The notes: a model not told the origin generated them from the sequence alone. Positions 33,356-43,056 are shown, counted from the first letter of the stretch. The stretch is DNA of 64,000 nt from Palleronia marisminoris (GCF_900172315.1 NZ_FWFV01000001.1:310001-374000), one strand, 5' to 3'. Numbers and translations are program-made.

Positions 33356-34651
33356 ATGTCAGACCCTCTTCGCCTCGGGATCGCGGGCCTCGGCACCGTT
33401 GGCGCCGGCGTCGTGAAAATCCTCGAGAAGCGGGCCGACCTGATCGCCGCCCGCGCCGGGCGTCCCGTCAAGGTCACTGCGGTCTCGGCCCGGACGCAGG
33501 GCAAGGACCGCGGCTTCGATCTGTCTGCCTACGCGTGGGAGGACGATCCCGTCAGACTTGCCGCCCGCGACGATGTGGACCTCGTGGTCGAGCTCGTCGG
33601 CGGCGACAACGGCCCGGCGAAGGACACGATAGAGGCCGCGATTGCCCACGGGAAGGACATCGTGACCGCCAACAAGGCGATGCTGGCCCTGCACGGGCAG
33701 GAGCTGGCCGAGGCCGCCGAGGCGAAGGGCCTGTGCCTGCGCTTCGAAGCCGCCGTCGCGGGCGGGATTCCGTGCGTCAAGGCCCTGACCGAAAGCCTCG
33801 CCGGCAACAGGATCGAGCGGGTGATGGGCGTCATGAACGGCACCTGCAACTACATCCTGACGCGGATGGAGGATGCCGGCCTGCCCTACGACACCGTATT
33901 CGCCGAGGCGAGCGCCCTTGGCTATCTCGAAGCCGACCCTACGCTCGACGTGGGCGGGATCGATGCGGGCCACAAGCTGGCACTCTTGGCCTCGATCGCC
34001 TACGGCACGCGGGTCGATTTCGAGGCCGTGAGGCTGGAAGGGATCGAGCGAGTCTCGATCGCCGACATCCGGCACGCCAGCGACATGGGCTTCAAGGTCA
34101 AGCTGCTGGGCGTCGCACGGATGACCGGCCGGGGCCTCGAGGCGCGGATGTCGCCCTGCCTCGTCCCGGCCGCCTCGCCGCTGGGGCAACTGTCGGGGGC
34201 GACCAACATGGTCGTGCTCGAAGGCGACGCCGTGGGCCGGATCGTCCTGCGCGGTGCCGGTGCGGGCGAAGGCCCGACCGCCAGCGCCGTCCTTTCGGAC
34301 GTCATCGAGATCGCGCGCGGCACCCGGCTGTCGACCTTCGGGCAGCCGGCCGCCTCTCTGGTCAAGGGAACGCGGGCGCAATCCGGCAGCCCCGCCCCCT
34401 ATTACCTGCGGATGGAGTTGCAGGACAAACCGGGCGCCCTCGCGAAGGTGGCGGCCTGTCTTGGCGACGCCGGGATCTCGATCGACCGGATGCGGCAGTA
34501 CGACCATGCCGACGCGTCGATCGCCCCGGTGATCCTGGTCACGCACAAGGCCGGGCGGCCCGACCTCGACGCCGCGATCGAACGGATGACCGAAACCGGC
34601 GTTCTGACGGGCGAGCCGGTGGCGCTGCGGATCGAAGAACTCGACGACTGA
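33356..34651 (+). CDS. hom: Homoserine dehydrogenase
   Basis: This 431-residue enzyme reduces aspartate semialdehyde to homoserine, leading to threonine and methionine. The Rossmann start LGIAGLGTVGAGVVKIL is clear, followed by GIPCVKALTESLAGN and the signature MNGTCNYILTRMED with LGYLEADPTLDVGGIDAGHKL. A C-terminal ACT domain (YYLRMELQDKPGALAKVA) suggests threonine feedback control. GAAGGAG precedes the ATG 33356. It is followed by glpX after 96 bases. Confidence 0.96.
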   Translation: MSDPLRLGIAGLGTVGAGVVKILEKRADLIAARAGRPVKVTAVSARTQGKDRGFDLSAYAWEDDPVRLAARDDVDLVVELVGGDNGPAKDTIEAAIAHGKDIVTANKAMLALHGQELAEAAEAKGLCLRFEAAVAGGIPCVKALTESLAGNRIERVMGVMNGTCNYILTRMEDAGLPYDTVFAEASALGYLEADPTLDVGGIDAGHKLALLASIAYGTRVDFEAVRLEGIERVSIADIRHASDMGFKVKLLGVARMTGRGLEARMSPCLVPAASPLGQLSGATNMVVLEGDAVGRIVLRGAGAGEGPTASAVLSDVIEIARGTRLSTFGQPAASLVKGTRAQSGSPAPYYLRMELQDKPGALAKVAACLGDAGISIDRMRQYDHADASIAPVILVTHKAGRPDLDAAIERMTETGVLTGEPVALRIEELDD

Positions 34652-34687
34652 TCGGGCGCTTCTGGCGAAGGGTGGGCGGTAACAGTC

Positions 34688-34717
34688 TTGTGCGCCGCGG
34701 CGCGCGCGGGCTAGGAC
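34688..34717 (+). promoter_or_regulatory. Weak promoter candidate before glpX
   Basis: TTGTGC (34688-34693) and TAGGAC (34712-34717) are 18 bases apart, 30 bases before the glpX start. The match is modest. Confidence 0.3.
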
Positions 34718-34747
34718 CCTGACAACCGCGACAAGGAGGCACGATCC

Positions 34748-35728
34748 ATGGCCACGCAAGATTTCAACGACCGGATGCTTTCCCTGGGCCTCGCCCGCGT
34801 CTCCGAGGCGGCGGCGCTCGCGTCCGGCCGCTGGGTCGGCCGCGGCGACGAGAAGGCTGCCGACCAGGCCGCCGTCACCGCCATGCGCGACCAGCTGAAC
34901 AAGCTGCAGATCCGCGGCACAGTCGTGATCGGCGAGGGCGAGCGCGACGAGGCGCCGATGCTCTATATCGGCGAAGAGGTCGGCACCGGTGAAGGCCCCG
35001 AGGTGGACATCGCGCTCGACCCGCTGGAAGGCACGACGCTGACCGCCAAGGACATGCCGAACGCGCTGACCGTGATCGCCATGGGTCCGCGCGGCTCGCT
35101 GCTGCACGCGCCCGACGTCTACATGGAAAAACTGGCCATCGGCCCCGGCATGCGCCCCGGCGTGGTCACGATGGACATGAGCCCGTCCGAGCGGGTCTCG
35201 GCGCTGGCCTCGGCCAAGGGCGTGTCGACCCATGACATCACGGTCTGTGTGCTGGAGCGGCCCCGCCACGAGGCCATGATCGAGGAACTGCGCTCGACTG
35301 GCTGCGCCATCCGCATGATCACGGATGGCGACGTGGCGGGCATCATCCACTGCGCCGAGCCCACCACCGGGATCGACATGTACATGGGCTCTGGCGGTGC
35401 GCCCGAGGGCGTGCTGGCCGCCGCCGCGCTGAAATGCATGGGCGGGCAGATGTACGGCAAGCTGACCTTCCGCGACGACAACGAGCGCGAGCGGGCGAAG
35501 AAGGCCGGCGTCACCAATTACGACCGCGTCTACACCCGCGACGACCTGGTCAGCGATGACGTGATCTTCGCCGCCACCGGCGTGACCGATGGCTCGATGC
35601 TGCACGCCATCAAGCGCGAGCCGGGCTACTTCACGACCGAGACGATCCTGATGCGCTCGAAGACCGGCTCGGTCCGTCGCATGACCTACCGCAACCCGAT
35701 CGACCGCTCGCCGACGGGGCGCGATTGA
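34748..35728 (+). CDS. glpX: Class II fructose-1,6-bisphosphatase
   Basis: This 326-residue GlpX-type enzyme hydrolyses fructose 1,6-bisphosphate to fructose 6-phosphate in gluconeogenesis (some relatives also act on sedoheptulose bisphosphate). The metal site is [15 protein letters not shown] followed by [32 protein letters not shown] is also conserved. AAGGAGG lies upstream of the ATG. Its stop and the pyrE start overlap in TGATG, so the two are translationally coupled. Confidence 0.96.
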   Translation: MATQDFNDRMLSLGLARVSEAAALASGRWVGRGDEKAADQAAVTAMRDQLNKLQIRGTVVIGEGERDEAPMLYIGEEVGTGEGPEVDIALDPLEGTTLTAKDMPNALTVIAMGPRGSLLHAPDVYMEKLAIGPGMRPGVVTMDMSPSERVSALASAKGVSTHDITVCVLERPRHEAMIEELRSTGCAIRMITDGDVAGIIHCAEPTTGIDMYMGSGGAPEGVLAAAALKCMGGQMYGKLTFRDDNERERAKKAGVTNYDRVYTRDDLVSDDVIFAATGVTDGSMLHAIKREPGYFTTETILMRSKTGSVRRMTYRNPIDRSPTGRD

Positions 35729-36408
35729 TGATCCCCAGCGGATTTCCCGACAAGGCTGAGATGGCCCGCCTCTCGGCCTCGATGCTGCTCGAGATCGAGG
35801 CCGTCCACTTCAATGCGGCCGAACCGTTCACGCTGGCCAGCGGAAGGCCCTCGCCCACCTATATCGACTGCCGCAAGCTGATCTCGTTCCCGCGCATCCG
35901 CTCCACGCTGATGGACTTCATGGCCGTCACGGTGATGCGCGAGGCCGGGTTCGAGGCGTTCGACAACGTCGCGGGCGGCGAGACGGCGGGCATCCCGTTT
36001 GCCGCGCTCGTGGCCGAGCGGCTGGCGCTGCCGATGACCTATGTGCGCAAGAAGCCCAAGGGCTACGGCCGCAACGCCCGGATCGAGGGCGTGATGACCG
36101 AAGGACAGCGGGTGCTGCTGGTCGAGGATCTGACGACGGATGGCGGATCGAAGCTGTCCTTCGTGGACGCGATCCGCGAGACCGGCGCGACCTGCGCGCA
36201 TACGGCCGTTATCTTCTCGTACGGCATCTTCCCCGAGACCGAGCCGACCTTGGCCGAGCATGGCGTGCAGCTGCATTCCCTCTGCACCTGGTGGGACGTC
36301 CTGGCGGTGGCGAAGGACTCTGGCGCCGTCGATCCGGCGACGCTTCAAACGGTCGAGTCGTTCCTGCAGGACCCCCGCGCCTGGCAGGACGCGCGTGGCA
36401 GCACCTAG
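35728..36408 (+). CDS. pyrE: Orotate phosphoribosyltransferase
   Basis: This 226-residue enzyme attaches PRPP to orotate in pyrimidine synthesis. The PRPP-binding loop is [14 protein letters not shown], and [20 protein letters not shown] plus [17 protein letters not shown] are typical of PyrE. The start ATG 35728 overlaps the glpX stop by one base; a TTG three bases earlier is less likely. The length and C-terminal helix fit the longer alphaproteobacterial form. Confidence 0.95.
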   Translation: MIPSGFPDKAEMARLSASMLLEIEAVHFNAAEPFTLASGRPSPTYIDCRKLISFPRIRSTLMDFMAVTVMREAGFEAFDNVAGGETAGIPFAALVAERLALPMTYVRKKPKGYGRNARIEGVMTEGQRVLLVEDLTTDGGSKLSFVDAIRETGATCAHTAVIFSYGIFPETEPTLAEHGVQLHSLCTWWDVLAVAKDSGAVDPATLQTVESFLQDPRAWQDARGST

Positions 36409-36420
36409 CCTGTGGAAAGT

Positions 36421-36485
36421 CGGGGATAGTTTTCGCCCCGCCGCGGCCTTGGTCAGGATGATGTGCCCTGCGTCATGAAGGGCAC
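36421..36485. terminator. Two hairpins after pyrE
   Basis: A 5-bp CGGGG/CCCCG stem (36421-36440) is followed by a perfect 7-bp GTGCCCT/AGGGCAC stem with a 9-base loop (36463-36485). Neither has a T-tract. They separate pyrE from the dnaB promoter region. Confidence 0.4.
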
Positions 36486-36531
36486 AATATCGCTGCTTCA
36501 GAGCAGGATTCAGCCTGAAACTTATCCTCAC

Positions 36532-36560
36532 TTGATGCGCCACGTCGCGAGGGAGTATCC
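36532..36560 (+). promoter_or_regulatory. Candidate dnaB promoter
   Basis: TTGATG (36532-36537) and GTATCC (36555-36560) are 17 bases apart and would start RNA about 34 bases before the dnaB ATG. Confidence 0.35.
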
Positions 36561-36600
36561 CGCTCGTCACGGGACCGACATGAAGCAGGGGAGAGGGACG

Positions 36601-38097
36601 ATGAACCAGATCGCGCCGTTCGGACAGAACGCGGCCGAGGGTGACGAGAAGCCCGACCTCCTGCCCCACAATGTCGAAGCCGAGCAGCAGCTTCTGGGCG
36701 CTATCCTGACGAACAACGACGTCTACGACAAGGTCGCGAGCGTCATCGACGAGAGCCACTTCTACGATCCCGTCCACGCCCGGATCTACGAGGTCGCCGC
36801 CGCCCGGATTGCCAAGAACGCGCTGGCCTCGCCCGTGACGCTGAAGGCCTTCCTCGAAGATGACGAGGGCCTGAAGGAGTTGGGCGGGCCGTCCTACCTC
36901 GTGCGTCTCGCCGGTGCCGCGATCTCGTCCTACGCGGCGCGGGATTATGCGCAGATGATCTATGACCTCGCGATCCGGCGGAAGCTGATCGACCTGGGGC
37001 GCGAGATCTCGTCCAAGGCGGGCAAGGTCGACGTCGCCTCCGAACCCAAGGAGCAGATCGTCGAGGCCGAGCAGGCGCTCTACAAGCTGGCCGAGGCCGG
37101 GCAGGCCTCGCAGGGCTTCCAGTCCTTCCTCCGCGCAGTGACCGATGCAGTGAACGTCGCCAACGCCGCGTATCAGCGCGAGGGCGGGCTGGCCGGCATC
37201 TCGACCGGGCTCGTCGATCTCGACAAGAAGCTGGGGGGCCTGCACAAGTCCGACCTTCTGATCCTTGCCGGGCGTCCTTCGATGGGAAAGACCTCGCTGG
37301 CGACGAACATCGCGTTCAACATCGCCAAGGCCTACCGCAAGGGCACCCGGCCCGACGGGACCGAAGGCGCGATCGAGGGCGGCATCGTCGGCTTCTACTC
37401 GCTCGAGATGTCGGCCGAGCAGCTTGCGGCCCGGATCCTGTCCGAAGCCGCCGAGGTCCCGTCCGAGCAGATCCGCCGCGGCGACATGAACGAGACCGAG
37501 TTCCGCCGCTTCGTCGAGGCCGCCAAGTCGCTGGAAGCCTGCCCGCTTTACATCGACGACACGCCCGCCCTGCCGATCTCGCAGCTTGCCGCCCGCGCGC
37601 GGCGGCTCAAGCGCGAGCACGGGCTCGACGCGCTGATCGTGGACTACCTTCAGCTCGTGAAGGGCACCGGCAAGGGTGAGAACCGGGTCAACGAAATCTC
37701 CGAGATCTCGCAGGGGCTGAAAGCGATCGCCAAGGAGTTGGACATCCCCGTGGTCGCCCTGTCGCAGCTGTCGCGCCAGGTCGAAAGCCGGGACGACAAG
37801 CGCCCGCAGCTGTCGGACCTTCGGGAATCGGGCTCGATCGAGCAGGACGCCGACGTCGTGATGTTCGTGTTCCGCGAGGAATACTACAAGGAGCGCGAGA
37901 AGCCGGGCGACCACGAGCTGGAACGCATGGCCACCTGGCAGGAAGAGATGGAGCGCCTGCACGGCCGCGCCGAAGTCATCATCGGCAAGCAGCGCCACGG
38001 CCCCATCGGCTCGGTCGACCTGAGCTTCGAGGGCCGGTTCACCCGGTTCGGCAACCTGGTGCAGCCTTGGCAACAGGGGTCGAGCCAGGAGTTCTGA
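36601..38097 (+). CDS. dnaB: Replicative DNA helicase DnaB
   Basis: This 498-residue hexameric helicase drives the replication fork. The N-terminal primase-interacting domain (LPHNVEAEQQLLGAILTNNDVYDKV) is followed by the RecA-like motor: Walker A GRPSMGKTSLATNIA, Walker B region LDALIVDYLQLV, and DLRESGSIEQDADVVMF. The start at 36601 has GGGAGAGGG upstream; longer in-frame forms read through the hairpin region. No intein interrupts it. A hairpin lies 28 bases after the stop. Confidence 0.97.
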   Translation: MNQIAPFGQNAAEGDEKPDLLPHNVEAEQQLLGAILTNNDVYDKVASVIDESHFYDPVHARIYEVAAARIAKNALASPVTLKAFLEDDEGLKELGGPSYLVRLAGAAISSYAARDYAQMIYDLAIRRKLIDLGREISSKAGKVDVASEPKEQIVEAEQALYKLAEAGQASQGFQSFLRAVTDAVNVANAAYQREGGLAGISTGLVDLDKKLGGLHKSDLLILAGRPSMGKTSLATNIAFNIAKAYRKGTRPDGTEGAIEGGIVGFYSLEMSAEQLAARILSEAAEVPSEQIRRGDMNETEFRRFVEAAKSLEACPLYIDDTPALPISQLAARARRLKREHGLDALIVDYLQLVKGTGKGENRVNEISEISQGLKAIAKELDIPVVALSQLSRQVESRDDKRPQLSDLRESGSIEQDADVVMFVFREEYYKEREKPGDHELERMATWQEEMERLHGRAEVIIGKQRHGPIGSVDLSFEGRFTRFGNLVQPWQQGSSQEF

Positions 38098-38125
38098 GCG
38101 GCCGCGCACGACCGGTCTCGGAACC

Positions 38126-38185
38126 AGGGGCGCTGCCCCTCGCGCTCTCCGGAGTATGTCCGGCAGGATGAAGAGTGCGAGCCCC
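38126..38185 (+). repeat. Possible dispersed intergenic element after dnaB
   Basis: A 6-bp AGGGGC/GCCCCT hairpin (38126-38140) is followed by a CTCCGGAGTATG segment and AGGATGAAGA. From memory, elements of this order (hairpin, GGAGTATTT-like core, GATGAAG) recur between genes in Rhodobacteraceae. Only one clear copy is in this window, so I cannot prove it from here. The hairpin may also serve as the dnaB terminator. Confidence 0.35.
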
Positions 38186-38241
38186 GGATGGCGGCTCCGC
38201 CACACTGGGTTGGAGTGCTCTTGACCCCGCGTGTCCCAGGC

Positions 38242-38257
38242 TGCACCTGCGGGTGCA
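38242..38257 (+). promoter_or_regulatory. Hairpin touching the alr start codon
   Basis: TGCACC (38242-38247) and GGTGCA (38252-38257) form a perfect 6-bp stem with a TGCG loop. The last stem base is the A of the alr ATG, so folding would hide the start. There is no other good ribosome site nearby. Confidence 0.4.
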
Positions 38258-39294
38258 TGGGAACAGCGCATCTTACCATCGACCTCGCCGCGCTCGCCGC
38301 AAATTGGCGCGCGCTCGACGCTCTTTCTGCGCCGTCTGTCGAGACGGCCGCTGTCGTCAAGGCCGACGGCTACGGGCTAGGGGCGAGACAGGTCGCCCGA
38401 ACGCTTCTGGATGCAGGCGCAAGGCGCTTCTTCGTTGCGGTGGCCGAAGAGGGCGCGGCGATCAGGGAAACGGTTGGGCCGGAACGGGAGATCTGCGTCT
38501 TTTCTGGCCATATGCCCGGCGACGCCGAAATGATCGCGGCGCAGGGGCTGGTTCCCATTCTGAACTCGATCGAGCAGCTTACCCGCCACTTCGAGAGCCT
38601 GCCCGGACACCCGTTCGGCGTGCAGCTCGACAGTGGCATGAACAGGCTGGGACTGGAGCCTGTGGAATGGTCCGCGGTCCGAGAGGTCATCCTGGGGCAG
38701 AACCCTGCCCTCGTGATGAGCCACCTCGCTTGCGCCGATGATCCGTCCGACCCGATGAACCACCGCCAGCTTGCGACCTTCCGCGAGATGACGGAGGGCG
38801 TTGCGGTGCCTCTGTCGCTGTCGGCGACCGGGGGCATCCTGATGGGACCCGAATTTCACTTTGATGTGACCCGTCCAGGGATCGGCCTCTATGGTGGCCT
38901 TCCATTCTCCGACGCGGCGCCGGTCGTGGGCCTGTCAATCCCCGTCATCCAGGTGCGCGAAATTGCTGCCGGGGAAATCGTCGGCTACGGCGGATCGTGG
39001 CTGGCCGATACCCCCACGAGGGTCGCGACCTTGTCGGCAGGATATGCCGACGGGCTGATCCGGGCGATGGGAAACGAGGCGGTGCTGTTCCACGGCGACG
39101 TGCCCTGCCCCCTTGTGGGACGGGTTTCCATGGATCTGCTGACGGTCGATGTCAGCCACCTGCCGGAGGTCCCGGAGGCGCTCGACATTCTCGGCCCGCA
39201 GCAAAGTGTCGACGATCTTGCCGACGCAGCCGAGACCATCGGCTACGAGATCCTCACGAGCCTCGGGCCCCGGTATCGACGCTCCTACATCTGA
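38257..39294 (+). CDS. alr: Alanine racemase
   Basis: This 345-residue PLP enzyme makes D-alanine for peptidoglycan. The PLP lysine lies in [13 protein letters not shown], the catalytic tyrosine in [12 protein letters not shown], and [13 protein letters not shown] is the other family signature. I start at ATG 38257 because [20 protein letters not shown] is a normal Alr beginning; the frame is open further upstream but carries a Pro/Gly/Cys-rich stretch. The start codon is part of a hairpin. Confidence 0.94.
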   Translation: MGTAHLTIDLAALAANWRALDALSAPSVETAAVVKADGYGLGARQVARTLLDAGARRFFVAVAEEGAAIRETVGPEREICVFSGHMPGDAEMIAAQGLVPILNSIEQLTRHFESLPGHPFGVQLDSGMNRLGLEPVEWSAVREVILGQNPALVMSHLACADDPSDPMNHRQLATFREMTEGVAVPLSLSATGGILMGPEFHFDVTRPGIGLYGGLPFSDAAPVVGLSIPVIQVREIAAGEIVGYGGSWLADTPTRVATLSAGYADGLIRAMGNEAVLFHGDVPCPLVGRVSMDLLTVDVSHLPEVPEALDILGPQQSVDDLADAAETIGYEILTSLGPRYRRSYI

Positions 39295-39446
39295 CGGCTT
39301 GTGCAGTCCTGCCACACTATTCTGCAAACTCTAAGAGATCGCCCCGATTCGGCCCTGTTCCGCGCTTTTGGGAACCAAACGCCGCGCCTTCGTATTAGCG
39401 TGGAAAGCGGAATGTCGCCGATGTATACCACGGGGGAAAGTGAGAG

Positions 39447-40208
39447 ATGCAGTCGCGCCGAATGTCATACGTGCCGATATCGGCTTATTTCCAGTGGGTT
39501 TCCGCTGGAATCCTTCTAGTCGTCACCATTGCCGCATTCGCGGCCACGATCGCCGGGTTTCTTGGCTTCCTGCCCATGCTGACTTTGCCCTTGCAATTTG
39601 GCGAAGTGATCTATCCACAAGCTGGCGCCGCTATTCAGGTCGGGGCCATCGTGCTGCTGGTCGCGATCTGCAGCACGCTGCCGTCGGGCTTCCGCGTAAG
39701 CCGTCTCGAGAACTCGCACAGGGACTTCTCGATGTGCATGTCCGACGTGGCCGAGGCCTACCAGTTCTGCCACGCCGCCGATCGCGAGGGCGTCTTCAAC
39801 CTCGGCACCGAGTACGACGCGGTGAAGGAACGGATCATGTACTTGCGCAGCCATCCCGACCTGCGCGAGCTCGAGCCCGAGATCCTCGAGGCTGCGGCCG
39901 AGATGTCCTATGCCAGCCGCGAACTGGCCGAGATCTACTCGGACGAGAACGTCTCGCGGGCCCGCGGCTTCCTAAAGCATCGCGAGGAAGAGATCGCCCT
40001 GTTCGAGGACAAGATCGACCGCGCCCTGTCGGTCAGCCGCGAACTGCGCCGCCAGAAGGAGGCTGTCGAGGTCGAAGAGGCCGCGATGGAGAACCGCCTC
40101 CACGCGCTCGAGGAAGAGTTCGGTGGACTGCTGGGCGAACTCGGCTTCTCGCGCACCCGGACCCCTGGCAACGTCATCTCGATGCCCCACGCGACTGCGG
40201 CCGAGTAA
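39447..40208 (+). CDS. Membrane protein with cytoplasmic coiled coil, upstream of radA
   Basis: A 253-residue protein with two N-terminal membrane helices (about 16-40 and 62-80). A long charged helical part follows, with Glu/Arg-rich heptads toward the C-terminus (LRRQKEAVEVEEAAMENRLHA in part: RRQKEAVEVEEAAMENRL). GTGAGAG lies just before the ATG. It precedes radA by 36 bases on the same strand, so the two may share a transcript. Homologues are sometimes labelled DNA repair protein, probably from this position alone. I see no repair domain. Confidence 0.72.
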   Translation: MQSRRMSYVPISAYFQWVSAGILLVVTIAAFAATIAGFLGFLPMLTLPLQFGEVIYPQAGAAIQVGAIVLLVAICSTLPSGFRVSRLENSHRDFSMCMSDVAEAYQFCHAADREGVFNLGTEYDAVKERIMYLRSHPDLRELEPEILEAAAEMSYASRELAEIYSDENVSRARGFLKHREEEIALFEDKIDRALSVSRELRRQKEAVEVEEAAMENRLHALEEEFGGLLGELGFSRTRTPGNVISMPHATAAE

Positions 40209-40244
40209 CTTGCCCCTGCCCCGCGCGCGGGGCAGAAGGGCGCC

Positions 40245-41612
40245 ATGGCGAAACCTCCCCTCTCCTTCGTGTGCCAGTCCTGCGGCGCGACCTATTCCAA
40301 ATGGTCGGGCCGCTGCGATGCGTGCGGTGCCTGGAACACCATCGTCGAAGAGCAGCCGCTCTCGGCCGGGCCGGCCGCCAAGTCGCTCGGCACGAAGCGC
40401 GGCAAGGGCATGGCACTGACCGACCTGTCGAGCGAAGAGGCCCCCCCGCCCCGCGCCGCCAGCGGCATCGCCGAGCTTGACCGCGTGCTGGGCGGCGGCC
40501 TGGTGCCGGCCTCGGCGATCCTTGTCGGCGGCGATCCCGGGATCGGCAAGTCCACCCTGCTGCTGCAGGCTGCCGCCAGTTTCGCGCGCGCGGGCACGTC
40601 CTGCATCTACGTCTCGGGCGAGGAGGCGTCGGCGCAGGTCCGCATGCGGGCGCAGCGGCTGGGGTTGAAGGATGCGCCGGTGAAGCTCGCGGCCGAGACC
40701 AACCTGCGCAACATCCTGACCACGCTCGAGGCGGAAAAGCCGGACCTCGCAATAATCGACTCGATCCAGACCATGTGGGCCGACAATGTCGAGGCCTCGC
40801 CCGGCTCGGTCAGCCAGGTGCGCGCCGCCTCGCATGAATTGACGCGTTTCGCAAAGCAGCACGGGATCGCCGTGGTCCTTGTCGGCCACGTCACCAAGGA
40901 GGGCCAGATCGCCGGCCCCCGCGTGGTCGAGCACATGGTCGACACGGTCCTCTATTTCGAGGGTGAGCGCGGCCACCAGTTCCGCATCCTGCGCGCGGTC
41001 AAGAACCGCTTCGGCCCCGCCGACGAGATCGGCGTGTTCGAGATGACGGGCGACGGGCTGGCCGAGGTCGCCAACCCCTCGGCCCTGTTCCTCGGAGACC
41101 GCGAGCAGCCGCAGCCCGGTGCGGCGGTCTTTGCCGGCATCGAAGGCTCGCGCCCCGTCCTGTGCGAGATCCAGGCGCTGGTCGCCCCCAGCCCGCACAG
41201 CCAGCCGCGACGGTCGACCGTGGGCCTTGACAGCGGGCGGCTGGCGATGATCCTTGCCGTGCTCGAAGCGCGTTGTGCGATCCCGTTCTCGGGGCTCGAC
41301 GTCTATCTCAACGTCGCGGGCGGCCTTCGCGTGCGCGAACCCGCGGCGGATCTGGCCGTCGCCGCGGCGCTTTTGTCGGCGCGCGAGGATGTGGCCCTTC
41401 CGCCGCAATCGGTCGTCTTCGGCGAGATTAGCCTGTCGGGTGCGCTACGCCCCGCCGGGCAGGCGGAAAACAGGTTGAAAGAGGCGAGCAAACTTGGTTT
41501 CTCCACCGCGATCGCGCCGGCCCAGACGAAGGCCCTCGCCGGAGAGGACATGGCCCTGCGCCAGTATTCCGATCTTGCGGGTCTCGTCGGTGACATATTC
41601 GGCGCCGGCTAG
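40245..41612 (+). CDS. radA: DNA repair protein RadA
   Basis: This 455-residue RecA-like ATPase processes recombination branches. The N-terminal zinc finger is C-x2-C ... C-x2-C (Cys10, 13, 24, 27), Walker A is GGDPGIGKSTLLLQA, the RadA motif KNRFGPADE is present, and the C-terminal Lon-like domain contains SGLDVYLNVAGGLRV. The ribosome site is GAAGGG. It is followed after 12 bases by the CvpA-family gene. Confidence 0.96.
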   Translation: MAKPPLSFVCQSCGATYSKWSGRCDACGAWNTIVEEQPLSAGPAAKSLGTKRGKGMALTDLSSEEAPPPRAASGIAELDRVLGGGLVPASAILVGGDPGIGKSTLLLQAAASFARAGTSCIYVSGEEASAQVRMRAQRLGLKDAPVKLAAETNLRNILTTLEAEKPDLAIIDSIQTMWADNVEASPGSVSQVRAASHELTRFAKQHGIAVVLVGHVTKEGQIAGPRVVEHMVDTVLYFEGERGHQFRILRAVKNRFGPADEIGVFEMTGDGLAEVANPSALFLGDREQPQPGAAVFAGIEGSRPVLCEIQALVAPSPHSQPRRSTVGLDSGRLAMILAVLEARCAIPFSGLDVYLNVAGGLRVREPAADLAVAAALLSAREDVALPPQSVVFGEISLSGALRPAGQAENRLKEASKLGFSTAIAPAQTKALAGEDMALRQYSDLAGLVGDIFGAG

Positions 41613-41624
41613 GAGAATGACTGT

Positions 41625-42179
41625 ATGGACGGCTTCACCATCGTGGACGGGATCGTCGCGCTGATCCTCGTGGTCTCGGCGATTCTGGCTTATTCTCGCG
41701 GCTTCGTGCGCGAGGGCATGGCCATCGCCGGCTGGATCGTTGCCGCCATCGCGGCCTTTGCCTTCGCCGCCGCCGCCCAGCCGCTGGTGCAGGAAATTCC
41801 CTACATCAACCGCTACCTCGCCGATAGTTGCGAGCTGTCGATCATCTTCGCCTTCGCGGCGGTCTTTGCCGTGATGCTGGTGGTGGTGTCGATCTTCACG
41901 CCGCTTTTGTCCGGCGCAGTTCAGGATTCCGCGCTCGGCCCCATCGACCGGGGCCTGGGCTTCGTCTTCGGCGTTGCCCGGGGCGTGCTGTTGGTGGCCG
42001 TGGCGTTCGTCGTCTACGACCGGGTCGCAGTGACGGACCCGATCCCGTCGATCGAGAACTCACGCACCGCGAACGTCTTCGCCCGCTCGGAAGAGTCGAT
42101 CAACGAGACGCTGCCCCAGGACGCGCCGGGCTGGGTCGTGCAGCGCTACGAATCCCTCGTGTCGGTCTGCACCGCCTGA
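41625..42179 (+). CDS. CvpA family membrane protein
   Basis: A 184-residue protein with four predicted membrane helices and the family N-terminus (FTIVDGIVALILVVSAILAY, RGFVREG). CvpA is needed for colicin V production and envelope stress in E. coli; the general role is unclear. AGGAG lies before the ATG. In many proteobacteria cvpA is followed by purF. Here a convergent exporter gene begins to end only four bases away, and purF is absent. Confidence 0.9.
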   Translation: MDGFTIVDGIVALILVVSAILAYSRGFVREGMAIAGWIVAAIAAFAFAAAAQPLVQEIPYINRYLADSCELSIIFAFAAVFAVMLVVVSIFTPLLSGAVQDSALGPIDRGLGFVFGVARGVLLVAVAFVVYDRVAVTDPIPSIENSRTANVFARSEESINETLPQDAPGWVVQRYESLVSVCTA

Positions 42180-42183
42180 TCGG

Positions 42184-43056
42184 TCAGGGCGCGACCGGCG
42201 GCGTCTTCGGCCGCCGCCGCGCCTCGCGGATCGAGATGATGACGACCGATCCGACGATGATCGTGCCGCCCGCCAGCACGAAGGCGTCGACCCCTTCGCC
42301 GAACACCGCCCAGCCGAGAATCGTGGCCCAGACGAGCTGCAGGAAGGTCACCGGCTGCGTGACGCTGATCGGCGCGGACTTGAAGGCCAGCGTCATCGTC
42401 AGGTGCCCGGTCGTGGCGAGCGTGGCGACGAGGAACAGCCAGCCAAGCTCGTCCCATGTCGGCCAGACCCAGACCGCGATGGCGGCGGGTGCGAGGCCCA
42501 GCGTCGTCCAGACCGACAGCATGGCGACGACGACCGCGGGCGCGACCTCGTCCGACATGACCTTCGCGATCATGTAGGAACAGGCGAACAACAGCGCCGT
42601 GCCCATCATCGCCAGGTGACCCGGCCCGACCTCGCGAAAGCCGGGACGCAGGATCAGCACCACGCCGATCAGGGCCGCTGCGATGGCGCCGCCCCGCGCC
42701 CACGAGAATTTCTCGTTCAGGAATACGGCCGCCAGGATGGTGATGTAGACGGGCGACAGGTAGTTCAGTGCCGTGACCTCGGCGATCGGGATGCGGGTCA
42801 TGGCGAAGAACCACAGGATCACGCCGACCGCGTGGATCGCACCACGCAACGCGAAGAGCCCGAGCCGCCGCTTGTCCAGCCGTGCGCGGCGGATCGCGCC
42901 CAGCAGCGGCAGCAGGAACACCAAGCCCAGCAGGTAGCGCAGGAACGCGGCCTCGGCCGCGGGGACGCGGCCGCCCAAGTGCTTGACGGTGGCGGTCACT
43001 CCGACGAAGAGGAACCCTGTTACCACCATCCAGAAGAACCCGGCCAGCGGCTTCAC
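42184..43056 (-). CDS. EamA/DMT family transporter
   Basis: A 290-residue membrane protein of two EamA repeats, about ten helices. Typical parts are FFAMTRIPIAEVTALNYLSPV (end of repeat one) and LTMTLAFKSAPISVTQPVTF (repeat two). It probably exports a metabolite; the substrate is unknown. The start is a GTG whose GTGA overlaps the stop of the LysE-type gene, so the two exporters are translated together. Confidence 0.88.
   Translation of the reverse strand: MKPLAGFFWMVVTGFLFVGVTATVKHLGGRVPAAEAAFLRYLLGLVFLLPLLGAIRRARLDKRRLGLFALRGAIHAVGVILWFFAMTRIPIAEVTALNYLSPVYITILAAVFLNEKFSWARGGAIAAALIGVVLILRPGFREVGPGHLAMMGTALLFACSYMIAKVMSDEVAPAVVVAMLSVWTTLGLAPAAIAVWVWPTWDELGWLFLVATLATTGHLTMTLAFKSAPISVTQPVTFLQLVWATILGWAVFGEGVDAFVLAGGTIIVGSVVIISIREARRRPKTPPVAP

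Noticed and set aside
33359-35605. A 748-codon minus-strand frame
   Set aside because: It is antisense to hom and glpX, both of which have full family motifs.
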